Positions 25,476 to 34,965 of a DNA stretch of 51,643 nucleotides are shown one piece after another. The stretch is from CAYFUL01 sp964346375 (GTDB taxonomy: Bacteria > Bacillota > Clostridia > Tissierellales > Peptoniphilaceae), in contig CAYFUL010000002.1 of NCBI GenBank assembly GCA_964346375.1, positions 1 through 51,643 of the forward strand. Reading direction: 5' to 3'. Numbering within the stretch: position 1 is the first letter of the stretch; the number at the start of each line of letters is the position of its first letter. The position numbers were made by a program, and so were the translations under genes. A model generated the notes under the pieces. The model saw nothing but the letters and a program-made list of their open reading frames with translations, ran no database searches and was not told the origin of the DNA.

Positions 25476-26357
25476 ATGAAAAAATTAAGAAATATAATCT
25501 TTACAATGCTGCTATTAGTGGTATTTTTTATACCAACTAAGTCCTATGGAAGAATGGTAAATGTAAAAGTTCCAAAATTTAACGTTACACTTAATGGAGT
25601 TAAGATGGACAATGCCTATAGAAGATACCCGCTGATAACCTATAACGACATTACCTACTTACCAATGACATACTACGATGCAAGACTGCTAGAGTTAGAA
25701 ACTCTTTGGGATAATTACAAAAGACAGCTTACCATTTTTAGGACAGAAGGTCATATTAACTATGTGGAAGATAGAATTGAAAGTAGAAATAAGGATTCCT
25801 ACTATGCAATAACACCAAGTTTTAAAATTATGGTAAATAATAAGTATATCGACAACAATAGGGAGGAATATCCACTACTACTATTTAGAGATATAACCTA
25901 TTTTCCATTAACTTGGAGATTTGCAATAAACGAGTTTGGATTCTACTCCTATCATTTTGACCACGAGAGAGGACTTGTAATAAACTCAAGAGATCCAGCA
26001 AGAAGTAATGTTCCAAATTATCCAGTTATTATTCCAAAGGATAAGGTGGAAAATTTAGATACCTCAATTGAGTACAGAAATATGAATCACATTGTTAGAA
26101 TTCAAATTTCTAAAACACCATTTGTAGGAAATTTAAAAGTATCAAGGGATATTGGAAGGACATTTTCAGATTTTGGAAGTAGTAATATTGCCTATGGATA
26201 CAAGGCAAGGGAACTAGGAAGTAGTAAAATTGAAAGAGACGACTACTTTAATGTTTCAGACGGATACGTTATATTGTACGGAACAAAATTAGACGGTTCA
26301 GAATCAGGACTATATCGTATAGATATTATGACTGGAAAAAGTGAAAGAATGTGGTAA
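25476..26357 (+). CDS. Secreted stalk (copper-amine-oxidase N-like) domain protein
   Basis: This 293-residue exported protein has a signal peptide (MKKLRNIIFTMLLLVVFFIP, cleavage near KSYG). It then has two stalk-like modules: residues about 35-90 with YPLITYNDITYLPMTY, and about 110-165 with YPLLLFRDITYFPLTW. The C-terminal part (about 190-293) is beta-rich and not recognised. No catalytic motif is seen. GAGAAGGAGG precedes the ATG. It is a further member of the stalk-domain group found at 8914-13993. Confidence 0.82.
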   Translation: MKKLRNIIFTMLLLVVFFIPTKSYGRMVNVKVPKFNVTLNGVKMDNAYRRYPLITYNDITYLPMTYYDARLLELETLWDNYKRQLTIFRTEGHINYVEDRIESRNKDSYYAITPSFKIMVNNKYIDNNREEYPLLLFRDITYFPLTWRFAINEFGFYSYHFDHERGLVINSRDPARSNVPNYPVIIPKDKVENLDTSIEYRNMNHIVRIQISKTPFVGNLKVSRDIGRTFSDFGSSNIAYGYKARELGSSKIERDDYFNVSDGYVILYGTKLDGSESGLYRIDIMTGKSERMW

Positions 26358-26368
26358 AAACACTGATG

Positions 26369-26394
26369 AAATCGACCTTTAACGGGTCGATTTT
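26369..26394 (+). terminator. Terminator after the stalk protein
   Basis: A 9-bp stem (AAATCGACC/GGTCGATTT) with a 7-nt loop ends in TTTTCTT. From 26395 to 26637 I see no gene and no clear signal beyond the weak AAAAAGGAAT site of the next gene. Confidence 0.82.
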
Positions 26395-26637
26395 CTTGTA
26401 GATAAAATTTATTTCAATGCAAATGAATAGATTTTCATAAAATCACTTTACAAATGGCTGACAAATATAACGGAACAATCTATGATGAAGATACGTTATA
26501 GGGAATGGTATTTCAATATTAAGGAAGATATTTTTAATAAGGAAACAATTAAAGATAACGTTTTCGATTAGCTTGCCTTGCAATTCCTATTTTATCTGTT
26601 TAGTATTAAATTAAAATTATAAAAAGGAATTGGTTAA

Positions 26638-27184
26638 ATGGAAAAATTTCCAGTAATAGCAAAAAATTTAAGAGACATTAGAAATAGGATGGGACTTTCC
26701 CTTAGCGAGGCTTCTAATTTAACTGGGGTAAGTAAAACTATGCTTAGCCAAATTGAAAGGGGGAGTCGATTCCTACACTTTCCACATTGTGGAAAATTTC
26801 AAATGGTTTAAAAATACGTTTTGATACTCTTATGAACGATAGGAATAATTCATACAGTGTAAACAATGTAGGAAATATTGAGCCATTAATTACAGAAAAC
26901 GAAGATATTTATATCTACAACATCCTTGCATTTTCTCCTCAAACGGGAATTGAGTTATTCTATGGTGAATTTTTACCAGGCTGTGACTATAAATCAATGG
27001 GACATTTAAATAGCAGGTATGAATACTTTTTGTAATTTCAGGTGAAATTGAAATCCTAGTTGAAAACAATAGTTACACTTTAAAAGAAGGAGATTTTATT
27101 ACATTTGATTCTGCAAAGGATCATAGATATATAAATAATGGAACTACTAAGGCGATGATCCATATTCTGGTTTGCTACGAATAG
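26638..27184 (+). pseudogene. XRE-cupin transcriptional regulator, frameshifted
   Basis: This gene encodes a helix-turn-helix (IRNRMGLSLSEASNLTGVSK) joined to a C-terminal cupin domain, the layout of regulators that sense small metabolites. Two single-base losses break it. One is in the G run at 26759-26763 (IERGES-IPTLSTLWKISNG is restored by adding a G). The other is in the T run near 27030 (YEYFFVISGEIEILVENN is restored by adding a T). Corrected, the frame ends at the TAG at 27182-27184 after ILVCYE. Both are homopolymer sites, so sequencing error is a serious alternative. From 27185 to 27360 nothing is recognised. Confidence 0.82.
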
Positions 27185-27360
27185 TTCCTTATGAACTTTG
27201 GCAGAGTTTAAACTGGTACTATGATGAGAGTATTAAATAATGACGGAATAGTAGAAAATCTATAGACTTCCAGAGAAACAACGTCAACTAGAGGGTTCTA
27301 TTTAGAATCTCTTAAATAATAAATAATGTTTCCACAACTCTACGGCAAACAGTGCCTATG

Positions 27361-27390
27361 AAAAGACAATCCAATTGGGTTGTCTTTTTC
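27361..27390 (+). terminator. Terminator upstream of tsaC2
   Basis: A 12-bp stem (AAAAGACAATCC/GGGTTGTCTTTT, one wobble) with an AATT loop is followed by T-rich sequence. It ends transcription from the regulator region. Confidence 0.88.
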
Positions 27391-27486
27391 TTTTAATAAT
27401 TCTTTAATAATAAAAATCATCATTCTTTCATACAATGGGAATAGTCTATGTTATAATTTTAGTAGTAAAAAAACGAGAGTGATGTT

Positions 27487-28533
27487 ATGAATACTATTGT
27501 ATTAAAAATTGAAAATACTAATGATTTAGAAAATATAGATATTGCAGCGAAGGCATTAAGGGATGGGAAACTGGTTGTCTTTCCAACGGAGACCGTATAC
27601 GGTTTAGGGGGCGATGGGCTGCGACCTGATGTTATTGATAAAATATTTAAAGCCAAGGGCAGGCCACAGGATAATCCACTTATTCTACACGTTGGAGATA
27701 TTTCCAGTGTAGATATTCTTGTAAAGGAAATTCCTGATGTTGCAAGGGACTGTATGGAAATGTTTTGGCCCGGTCCACTTACTATTATCTTTAATAAAAG
27801 CGATATTGTTCCATTGGAGGCTAGTGCTGGTTTAGAAACCATTGCAGTAAGAATGCCTTCCCATAAAATTGCAAGAGAGATTATTAGAAGAAGTGGAGTA
27901 GTTGTTGCAGGACCTTCTGCAAATACATCTGGTAGACCTTCTCCCACTAGGGCAGAGCATGCCATAGAGGATTTAAGTGGTAAGGTGGACTATATTGTAG
28001 ATTCTGGAAAGACCATTGTTGGAATTGAGTCTACTGTTTTAGATGTTACTGTTGATCCTCCTATGATACTTCGTCCCGGCGGAGTTACCCTTGAGGATTT
28101 AAGGGTGTTAATTCCAAATGTGGAGATTGACAGGGGAATTATTGATGAAAACGACAACCTAACTCCTAAATCTCCAGGGCAAAAGTACAAACACTATGCT
28201 CCAAAGGCAGAGTGTATTCTTTTTGGTGGAAATTTAAATAATGTAATTAAGGAGATAAGTAGAAGAATTGCAGAGGACCCTAGTAAAAAATCTGCAGTTC
28301 TTGCCACAGCTGAAACTATTGACGACTATAGGGGAGTTGATATTCTCATTAACCTTGGAAGTAGGGAAAACTTATCGGAAATAGCTAGTAATGTTTTTGA
28401 TGCCCTACGTCGATGTGACGAGGAAGGGGCAGATATTATATATGTTGAAGGTTTTGAATTTAGAGGACTTGGCGCCGGGATTATGAATAGGCTTTTAAAA
28501 GCCTCTGGTGGAAAAGTCGTTCTTGGACTATAG
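27487..28533 (+). CDS. tsaC2: Threonylcarbamoyl-AMP synthase (Sua5 type)
   Basis: This 348-residue protein makes threonylcarbamoyl-AMP from Thr, bicarbonate and ATP for the t6A tRNA modification. The YrdC domain covers residues about 15-210 (PTETVYGLG, KGRPQDNPL, GPSANTSGRPSPT), and a Sua5-specific C-terminal domain follows (PGQKYKHYAPKAE linker near 235). Length fits the Sua5 subtype. A TATAAT lies at 27452-27457. It starts a group with rpiB, upp, wecA and mnaA that is conserved in Firmicutes. Confidence 0.95.
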   Translation: MNTIVLKIENTNDLENIDIAAKALRDGKLVVFPTETVYGLGGDGLRPDVIDKIFKAKGRPQDNPLILHVGDISSVDILVKEIPDVARDCMEMFWPGPLTIIFNKSDIVPLEASAGLETIAVRMPSHKIAREIIRRSGVVVAGPSANTSGRPSPTRAEHAIEDLSGKVDYIVDSGKTIVGIESTVLDVTVDPPMILRPGGVTLEDLRVLIPNVEIDRGIIDENDNLTPKSPGQKYKHYAPKAECILFGGNLNNVIKEISRRIAEDPSKKSAVLATAETIDDYRGVDILINLGSRENLSEIASNVFDALRRCDEEGADIIYVEGFEFRGLGAGIMNRLLKASGGKVVLGL

Positions 28534-28541
28534 GAGGGAAT

Positions 28542-28958
28542 ATGAAAATTGCAATTGGATGCGACCACGCTGGTTATAAATTAAAGGAAGAGGTTAAGGG
28601 TTTTTTAACGGAGCACGAAGTTATTGATTTAGGTACTAATTCTGAGGAGTCTGTAGACTATCCCGATTTTGGAAAGGCTGTTGGAAGAGCGGTTGCAGGA
28701 GGTGAAGCAGACTATGGAATTGTAATCTGTGGTTCTGGAATTGGAATTTCCATCGCTGCAAATAAAGTTGATGGAATTAGATGTGCCCTTTGCTCTGAAC
28801 CACTTAGTGCAAAACTTTCAAGATTACACAATAATGCAAATGTTCTTGCAATGGGAGCAAGGTTAATTGGCGTAGAGATGGCAAAGGAAATTACCCAAGT
28901 ATTTTTGTCTACTGAATTTGAAGGCGGTAGACATGAAAGACGAGTTAATAAGATTTAA
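28542..28958 (+). CDS. rpiB: Ribose-5-phosphate isomerase B
   Basis: This 138-residue enzyme interconverts ribose 5-phosphate and ribulose 5-phosphate in the pentose phosphate pathway. Family motifs are CDHAGYKLK at residue 8, the active-site CGSGIGISIAANK near 66, and the HNNANVLAMGAR segment near 98. AGGAGGG precedes the ATG eight bases after the tsaC2 stop. Related LacA/B isomerases have the same fold, but the neighbours support RpiB. Confidence 0.95.
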   Translation: MKIAIGCDHAGYKLKEEVKGFLTEHEVIDLGTNSEESVDYPDFGKAVGRAVAGGEADYGIVICGSGIGISIAANKVDGIRCALCSEPLSAKLSRLHNNANVLAMGARLIGVEMAKEITQVFLSTEFEGGRHERRVNKI

Positions 28959-28967
28959 GGAGGAACT

Positions 28968-29594
28968 ATGACACTACATTTACTTGATCATCCACTTTTA
29001 CAACATAAAGTTACCCTACTTAGGGATAAAAATCTGTCCTCAATGGACTTTAGAAGTCTTGTAACTGAAATTTCTACCCTTATGGCATACGAAGTTACTA
29101 GAACTTTTACTTTAAAGGATGTTGAAATTGAAACTCCCCTTGAAGTTATGACGGGAAAGGCTATTTCTGGAAAAAAGGTTGGAATTGTACCTATACTAAG
29201 GGCAGGCCTTGGAATGGTAGATGGTGTACTTACTCTAGTTCCCGGGGCGAGGGTTGGTCATATTGGACTATATAGAGACCCGGAAACTCTAAAGCCTGTA
29301 ACATACTACTGTAAATTACCAAAGGACATTGCCGATAGAAATATTATCCTACTTGATCCAATGTTAGCTACGGGTGGGTCACTTATTGAGGCAATAGACG
29401 AGGTTAAAAGACATGGAGCAACTACTATTAGTACATTAAATATCCTTGCTGCACCAGAGGGAGTTAAGGCTGTAGAAGAGGCTCATCCAGACGTGGATAT
29501 ATATGTTGCTGCAATGGATAGATGTTTAAACGACCATGGGTATATTCTACCAGGATTGGGGGATGCCGGAGATAGACTCTTCGGTACGAAGTAA
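28968..29594 (+). CDS. upp: Uracil phosphoribosyltransferase
   Basis: This 208-residue pyrimidine salvage enzyme makes UMP from uracil and PRPP. The PRPP-binding loop is LLDPMLATGGS near residue 126, and the uracil-binding C-terminus reads DRCLNDHGYILPGLGDAGDR near 184. Length is as in the family. AAGGAGG precedes the ATG. Its stop shares one base with the wecA start. Confidence 0.97.
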   Translation: MTLHLLDHPLLQHKVTLLRDKNLSSMDFRSLVTEISTLMAYEVTRTFTLKDVEIETPLEVMTGKAISGKKVGIVPILRAGLGMVDGVLTLVPGARVGHIGLYRDPETLKPVTYYCKLPKDIADRNIILLDPMLATGGSLIEAIDEVKRHGATTISTLNILAAPEGVKAVEEAHPDVDIYVAAMDRCLNDHGYILPGLGDAGDRLFGTK

Positions 29595-30622
29595 TGGATT
29601 TATTTAAAGCATTTGCCCTTGCATTTTTAATTCCCCTTATTCTCACACCAATAATGATAAAAATCGCCCCCATAGTTGGGTATATTGACGTACCTAAGGA
29701 CGAGAGGCGAGTTCATAAAAAACCAGTTGCTCTACTTGGTGGACTGGCAATATTTTTAGCCGTAGTAGTTTCAGTTTTTATCTTTAAGTGTATTACCAGA
29801 GAGACTATTGCCTATCTTCTTGGAGGAGTTGTAATAGTTGTTTCGGGATTAATAGACGATAAGTATCCCCTTAGTCCAAAGGTAAAGTTACTTTTTCAAA
29901 TAATTGCCTCAATAATTTTAGTAGTTGGAGGAGTTAGAATTGAATTTTTTACAAACCCTTTTGGAAGTGAGGACAATTTAATTTGGATAAATATTTTTTC
30001 CATTCCTGCTACAATATTTTGGGTAACGGGAATTACCAATGCCCTAAATCTAATTGATGGACTAGATGGACTTTGTGCAGGAGTTTCTGGAATTGCAGCA
30101 ATATCATCTATGTTTTTAGCGATGAAATTTGGAGTAGTTTCAGTTGGCGTACTATGTGCAATATTAGCTGGAGCTTGTTTTGGATTTTTACCATATAACT
30201 TTAACCCAGCAAAGATATTTATGGGAGATACGGGAGCATTATTTTTAGGCTACTCCCTTGCATATATTTCCATTGAAGGAGTAATGAAATCTGCAACTAT
30301 TCTTATGATATTTGTACCAGTAATAATACTTGGGATTCCAGTATTTGATACTGCTTTTGCAATGATTAGAAGAAAACTTTCTGGAAGGAGTATGGTAAGT
30401 GCAGATAGAGGTCATCTTCACCATAGACTTCTAGCAATGGGACTTTCTCAAAGGCAGACGGTTATAATACTATATATAATCAGCATTATATTTGGAATAC
30501 TTGCAAATTTAGTAGCAGATTTAAATTCCAATATTACACTAATAATTTCTGGGCTGATAATTTTGGCAATACTCCTAGTAGGATATATGGCAGGAATGTT
30601 TAAAGGCGGAGGTACTGAATGA
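29594..30622 (+). CDS. wecA: Undecaprenyl-phosphate GlcNAc-1-phosphate transferase
   Basis: This 342-residue polytopic membrane protein is of the MraY/WecA family (TagO in Bacillus). It transfers a sugar-1-phosphate to undecaprenyl phosphate, the first step of teichoic acid or surface polysaccharide synthesis. Key motifs: the Asp-rich GLIDDKYPLS near residue 85, LNLIDGLDGL near 152, the FMGDTGALFLG loop near 209 and the RGHLHHRLL segment near 270. It overlaps upp by one base and mnaA by four, so the genes are translationally coupled. Confidence 0.94.
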   Translation: MDLFKAFALAFLIPLILTPIMIKIAPIVGYIDVPKDERRVHKKPVALLGGLAIFLAVVVSVFIFKCITRETIAYLLGGVVIVVSGLIDDKYPLSPKVKLLFQIIASIILVVGGVRIEFFTNPFGSEDNLIWINIFSIPATIFWVTGITNALNLIDGLDGLCAGVSGIAAISSMFLAMKFGVVSVGVLCAILAGACFGFLPYNFNPAKIFMGDTGALFLGYSLAYISIEGVMKSATILMIFVPVIILGIPVFDTAFAMIRRKLSGRSMVSADRGHLHHRLLAMGLSQRQTVIILYIISIIFGILANLVADLNSNITLIISGLIILAILLVGYMAGMFKGGGTE

Positions 30623-31716
30623 AAATTTTAACTGTTTTTGGAACGAGGCCTGAAGCAATTAAAATGGCACCTATTGTAAAGGAACTAGAAAAGCATAAAG
30701 TAGAATCAAAGGTCCTAGTAACGGGACAACATAGGGAGATGTTAGACCAGGTTCTTGAAATATTTAACATTGTACCAGATTACGATTTAAATATTTTTAA
30801 ACCAGGCCAGTCTCTAACTGAGATAACCATAAATTCCATGGTGGGTTTGGAAAAAGTATTAGAGGAATTTAAGCCTGATCTACTACTTATTCAAGGTGAT
30901 ACTACAACGGTTTTTGCAGGGGCAATAGCTGCATTTTACCAAAAGATAAAAATCGGCCATGTTGAGGCAGGACTTAGAAGTCATAATCTATACTCTCCAT
31001 ATCCAGAGGAGGCAAATAGAAGATTAACTTCGGTCCTTGCAGATTATCACTTCGCTCCAACTGAGGAGAATAGAAAAAATCTACTTGCCGAGGGAATAGA
31101 TAGTAGTAGAATTTTTATTACTGGTAATACAGTAATAGATGCGCTAGAGTATGCAGTAGACCCAGACTATGTATTTAAAGACGAAGTACTAAATAAACTG
31201 GACTACTCAAAAAACATTGCCCTACTTACCTGTCATAGAAGGGAAAATTTAGGAAAACCTATGGAGGAAATTTTTTCTGCAGTAAGGGATGTTGTGGAAG
31301 AAGAGGATTTGGAGATTGTATTTCCTGTACATTTAAACCCTAAGGTTAGAAGTATAGCAAGGGAAGTATTTGGAGATAATCCTAAAATCCACATGATAGA
31401 GCCCCTTGACTACCTTCCTTTTTCAAATTTAATGAATAGAGTTAAATTTGTAATTACAGATTCAGGGGGAGTACAGGAGGAAGCTCCAGCCCTTGGAAAA
31501 CCTGTCCTAGTAGTACGTGAGGAGACGGAGAGAATGGAAGGGGTAGTTGCTGGAACTGCAAAATTAATAGGCAATAAATATGAAGGCGTCTATAGTAATT
31601 TAAAACAATTAATTAACGACAAAAATCTATATGAAAGTATGGCAAAGTCAATAAATCCCTACGGTACAGGAGATGCAGCTAAAAAAATAGTTTCTATAGT
31701 ATTGAAAGATTGCTAA
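30619..31716 (+). CDS. mnaA: UDP-GlcNAc 2-epimerase (non-hydrolysing)
   Basis: This 365-residue enzyme interconverts UDP-GlcNAc and UDP-ManNAc for cell-surface polymers. Motifs include TVFGTRPEAIKMAP at the N-terminus, IQGDTTT near 94, GHVEAGLRSHN near 113, HRRENLG near 206 and DSGGVQEEAPALG near 281. It follows wecA directly. In many Firmicutes this gene group precedes the F-type ATPase operon; here the thl operon follows instead. Confidence 0.95.
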   Translation: MKILTVFGTRPEAIKMAPIVKELEKHKVESKVLVTGQHREMLDQVLEIFNIVPDYDLNIFKPGQSLTEITINSMVGLEKVLEEFKPDLLLIQGDTTTVFAGAIAAFYQKIKIGHVEAGLRSHNLYSPYPEEANRRLTSVLADYHFAPTEENRKNLLAEGIDSSRIFITGNTVIDALEYAVDPDYVFKDEVLNKLDYSKNIALLTCHRRENLGKPMEEIFSAVRDVVEEEDLEIVFPVHLNPKVRSIAREVFGDNPKIHMIEPLDYLPFSNLMNRVKFVITDSGGVQEEAPALGKPVLVVREETERMEGVVAGTAKLIGNKYEGVYSNLKQLINDKNLYESMAKSINPYGTGDAAKKIVSIVLKDC

Positions 31717-31741
31717 AAATTATCTTTTTCCCCTAACTAAA

Positions 31742-31770
31742 TTGACTTCCTTATTAAAGAAACCTATAAT
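31742..31770 (+). promoter_or_regulatory. Sigma-A promoter of thl-crt-hbd
   Basis: TTGACT (31742-31747) and TATAAT (31765-31770) are separated by 17 bases. The near-consensus match predicts high expression. Confidence 0.88.
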
Positions 31771-31785
31771 TGAAGTTAGGGTAAG

Positions 31786-31837
31786 CTAGCGTTAGAAATA
31801 TCTTTCGCTAGGTAGGAATGTAACAGGTCTTTTGACC
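31786..31837 (+). promoter_or_regulatory. Structured 5' leader of thl
   Basis: Two hairpins follow the promoter: CTAGCG/CGCTAG (31786-31791 with 31806-31811) and GGTC-TTTT-GACC (31826-31837). No T run follows either, so they look like mRNA-stabilising or regulatory structures and not terminators. Function is unknown. Confidence 0.4.
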
Positions 31838-31870
31838 GATGATAATGTGAATAAAAATAGGAGGTAGTAA

Positions 31871-33049
31871 ATGAAGGTTGTAATTGCTAGCGCAGTAAGA
31901 ACCCCAGTGGGGTCTTTCGGCGGAGCTTTTAAATCTGTTTCAGCTGTGGAATTAGGAGTTGTAGCAGCAAAAGAAGCTATGAAAAGAGCAAAAGTAACTC
32001 CAGAAATGGTAGAAGAGGCATATATTGGAAACGTTCTTCAAGCAGGACTAGGACAAAACGTAGCAAGACAAGTTGTACTTGGAGCAGGAATCCCAAATAG
32101 TTGCCCAGCAATTTCTATAAACATGGTTTGTGGTTCAGGTTTAAGAACAGTATCACTTGCAAGCCAAATTATTTCAAATGGAGATGCAGAAGTAATATTA
32201 GTTGGTGGAACAGAATCAATGTCAAACGCACCATATCTTCTTCCAAACAATAGATGGGGAGGAAGAATGGGCGATGGTAAAGTAGTTGACTCAATGATAG
32301 TTGATGGACTTTGGGACGCATACAACCAATACCACATGGGTATTACTGCTGAAAACGTAGCTGAACAATTTGGAATTACCAGAGAAATGCAAGATGAACT
32401 AGCATGCAGAAGCCAAAACAATGCTGAAAGAGCAAGAAGAGAAGGTACATTTAAAGAGGAAATTGTGCCAGTAGAAGTTAAGGGTAGAAAAGGTAAAGTT
32501 ACAGTAGTAGAAGAAGATGAATTTATTAAAGATGGCGTTACAATGGAATCTCTTGCTGGATTAAAGCCTGCATTTAAAAAAGATGGTGGTACAGTAACTG
32601 CTGGAAACGCATCTGGAATTAATGACGGGGCAGCAATGTTTATTCTTATGACTGAAGAAAAGGCAAAGGAACTTGGAGTAGAGCCACTAGCATATGTAGC
32701 AGGATATGCTTCAGCTGGAGTAGACCCTAAGATTATGGGAACTGGACCAATTCCTGCAAGTAGAAAAGCACTTGAAAAAGCAGGTTGGAAAGTAGAAGAT
32801 TTAGATCTAATCGAAGCAAACGAAGCATTTGCAGCACAAGCTTGTGCAGTAAATAACGAACTTGGACTAGATGTAAACAAAGTAAATGTAAACGGTGGAG
32901 CGATTTCAATAGGTCACCCAATAGGAGCAAGTGGGGCGAGAATTCTTACTACACTTCTTTATGAAATGAAGAGAAGAGACGCTAAAAAAGGACTAGCTAC
33001 ACTATGTATCGGTGGCGGTATGGGAACAACCCTACTTGTTGAAAGATAA
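31871..33049 (+). CDS. thlA: Acetyl-CoA acetyltransferase (thiolase)
   Basis: This 392-residue thiolase condenses two acetyl-CoA to acetoacetyl-CoA, the entry to butyrate synthesis. The nucleophilic Cys is in INMVCGSGLRTV near residue 89; the GHPIGASGAR motif holds the His near 349, and LCIGGGMG the second Cys near 379. AGGAGG precedes the ATG. It is followed by crt and hbd in one operon. The decayed paralogue at 15420-16596 shows that the genome once had a second copy. Confidence 0.96.
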   Translation: MKVVIASAVRTPVGSFGGAFKSVSAVELGVVAAKEAMKRAKVTPEMVEEAYIGNVLQAGLGQNVARQVVLGAGIPNSCPAISINMVCGSGLRTVSLASQIISNGDAEVILVGGTESMSNAPYLLPNNRWGGRMGDGKVVDSMIVDGLWDAYNQYHMGITAENVAEQFGITREMQDELACRSQNNAERARREGTFKEEIVPVEVKGRKGKVTVVEEDEFIKDGVTMESLAGLKPAFKKDGGTVTAGNASGINDGAAMFILMTEEKAKELGVEPLAYVAGYASAGVDPKIMGTGPIPASRKALEKAGWKVEDLDLIEANEAFAAQACAVNNELGLDVNKVNVNGGAISIGHPIGASGARILTTLLYEMKRRDAKKGLATLCIGGGMGTTLLVER

Positions 33050-33116
33050 GCAATAATATAATAAGTAATAAAGGTATAATAGTTAAATTAGATAATAAGG
33101 AATAGGAGAATGTAAA

Positions 33117-33899
33117 TTGGAATACAAATTGTTATTAGTTGAAAAAAGGGAAGACGGAATCGCAATTGTTACAATTAATAAGGAAAAAAGCTTAAATGCT
33201 CTAGATGGAGAAGTACTAGATGATTTATCAGCTTGTTTTGCAGATATAGAAGAGGATAAAGACGTAAGAGTAGTAATCTTAACAGGAGCAGGAAGATCAT
33301 TTGTTGCAGGGGCTGACATTTCTCAAATGCAACCAATGAATGCTGAAGAAGGATATAAATGGGCTAAAAAAGCAATGGATATATTCTTCCAAATTGAAAA
33401 GAATTCTAAACCAGTTATCGCGGCAATTAATGGATTTGCTCTAGGTGGCGGATGCGAAATCGCACTAGCTTGTGATATTAGAATAGCATCAACAAAGGCA
33501 AAGATTGGTCAACCAGAAGCAGGACTTGGAATTACTCCAGGATTTGGTGGTACACAAAGACTAATTAGAGCAATTGGACCAGGAATGGCAAAGGAACTAA
33601 TTTACACAGCAGATATGATTGATGCACAAGAGGCATTAAGAATAGGTCTAGTAAACCACGTTTATGAACCAGAGCAATTAATGGACGAAGCAATTAAACT
33701 TGCACAAGCAATTATTAAAAACGCTAAAAAAGCTGTTGAATACTGTAAGAGTGCAATTAACTACGGTGTTCAAACAGATATTGAAACAGGTATGGAAATT
33801 GAAAGACAAGCATTTGGACTATGCTTCGCAACTAAGGACCAAAAAGAAGGAATGGCTGCTTTCCTAGAAAAGAGAAAAGCTGAATTTGTAGGCGAATAA
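33117..33899 (+). CDS. crt: Enoyl-CoA hydratase (crotonase)
   Basis: This 260-residue enzyme dehydrates 3-hydroxybutyryl-CoA to crotonyl-CoA. The oxyanion-hole segments AGRSFVAGADISQM (near 56) and NGFALGGGCEIALACDIRIA (near 105) are present, as are the two catalytic Glu-type positions in GGCEIA and QPEAGLGITPGFGGTQR. The start is TTG at 33117 after TAGGAGA. It lies between thlA and hbd, with 67 and 19 bases of spacing. Confidence 0.95.
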   Translation: MEYKLLLVEKREDGIAIVTINKEKSLNALDGEVLDDLSACFADIEEDKDVRVVILTGAGRSFVAGADISQMQPMNAEEGYKWAKKAMDIFFQIEKNSKPVIAAINGFALGGGCEIALACDIRIASTKAKIGQPEAGLGITPGFGGTQRLIRAIGPGMAKELIYTADMIDAQEALRIGLVNHVYEPEQLMDEAIKLAQAIIKNAKKAVEYCKSAINYGVQTDIETGMEIERQAFGLCFATKDQKEGMAAFLEKRKAEFVGE

Positions 33900-33918
33900 T
33901 TTAATTGGAGGTATTGAA

Positions 33919-34735
33919 TTGAAAATTGCTGTAATAGGTTCAGGTACAATGGGAGCAGGAATCGCTCAAGTACTTGCATTAAAGCATGAAGTAGTAGTAA
34001 GGGATATTCTTCCCGAAGCATTAGAAAAGGCAAAAGCGCAAATAGAAAAGGGATATGCTAAAAATGTTTCAAAAGAGAGAATGACTCAAGAGGAAATGGA
34101 TGCAGCACTAAAAAATATTTCAACATCATCAGATATTAAAGATATAGTAGATTGTGATATTGTAATAGAAGCTGCAACAGAAAATCCAAAAGTAAAGAAG
34201 GCAATCTTTACAGAGCTATGTGAAACTTGCGAGGAAAAAACTATTCTAGCATCAAACACATCTTCACTTTCAATAACAGATATAGCATCAGCAACAAAGA
34301 GACCAGAAAAGGTAATAGGAATGCACTTCTTTAACCCAGTTCCTGTAATGAAACTAATAGAAGTAATTTCAGGACAGTTGACAAGTGAAGAAACAAAGCA
34401 AACTATTTTAGACCTTTCAAAAGAAATTGGAAAGACTCCAGTAGAAGTAGCAGAAGCACCAGGATTTGTAGTAAATAGAATCTTANNNNNNNNNNNNNNG
34501 AGTTGCAAGTATTGAACACATAGATACAGCAATGAAACTTGGTGCAAACCATCCAATGGGACCACTAGAATTAGGAGATCTAATTGGACTAGATGTATGT
34601 CTAGCAATAATGGAAGTGCTTTATACAGAGTATGGAGATCCAAAATATAGACCACATAACCTTCTTAGAAAGATGGTTAGAGCAGGTCTACTTGGAAGAA
34701 AAACAGGTAGAGGATTCTACGACTACACAAAATAA
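33919..34735 (+). CDS. hbd: 3-Hydroxybutyryl-CoA dehydrogenase, with assembly gap
   Basis: The enzyme reduces acetoacetyl-CoA to 3-hydroxybutyryl-CoA. The Rossmann motif IGSGTMGAGIAQ is at the N-terminus, followed by IEAATENPKVKK, ASNTSSLSITDIA and MHFFNPVPVMKL, and the C-terminal domain ends GRKTGRGFYDYTK. The start is TTG at 33919 after TTGGAGG. A run of 14 N (34486-34499) replaces about 40 bases, judged from the decayed paralogue (13 residues between RVL and GVA), so the apparent frame break is an assembly artefact. The gene is very likely intact. Confidence 0.92.
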
Positions 34736-34792
34736 AAAATTTACAATGATTGAAGTGAATCATTAAATTTGGATTTTTAATCCGTGTTTTAT

Positions 34793-34829
34793 AAGCGGCT
34801 TGTAACCTAAAAAAGGTGGCAGGCCGCTT
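34793..34829 (+). terminator. Terminator after hbd
   Basis: Arms AAGCGGCTTGTAACC and GGTGGCAGGCCGCTT pair with wobbles around a 7-nt loop, followed by AATTGTATTTTT. A smaller hairpin (AATGATT/AATCATT) lies at 34745-34764. Confidence 0.8.
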
Positions 34830-34965
34830 AATTGTATTTTTATTCTCCTGTTAGTACATTTTCAGAAAAATATTAATCTCTTCTAGTATTACTTTCCAAT
34901 ATGTGTTGATTGTTGAATCCTAGATTTATGTGAATTTTTTAGATTATGCTTCTTTGTCATCATTT

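Noticed and set aside
32038..32880. A 280-codon open frame on the strand opposite thlA
   Set aside because: It is a mirror of the thiolase codon pattern, without a ribosome binding site or recognisable family; the sense strand is an unmistakable thiolase.
31871..34735. A complete butyrate cluster including bcd-etfBA
   Set aside because: Only thl, crt and hbd are in this operon; bcd is alone at 20426 and no etf genes are in the window.
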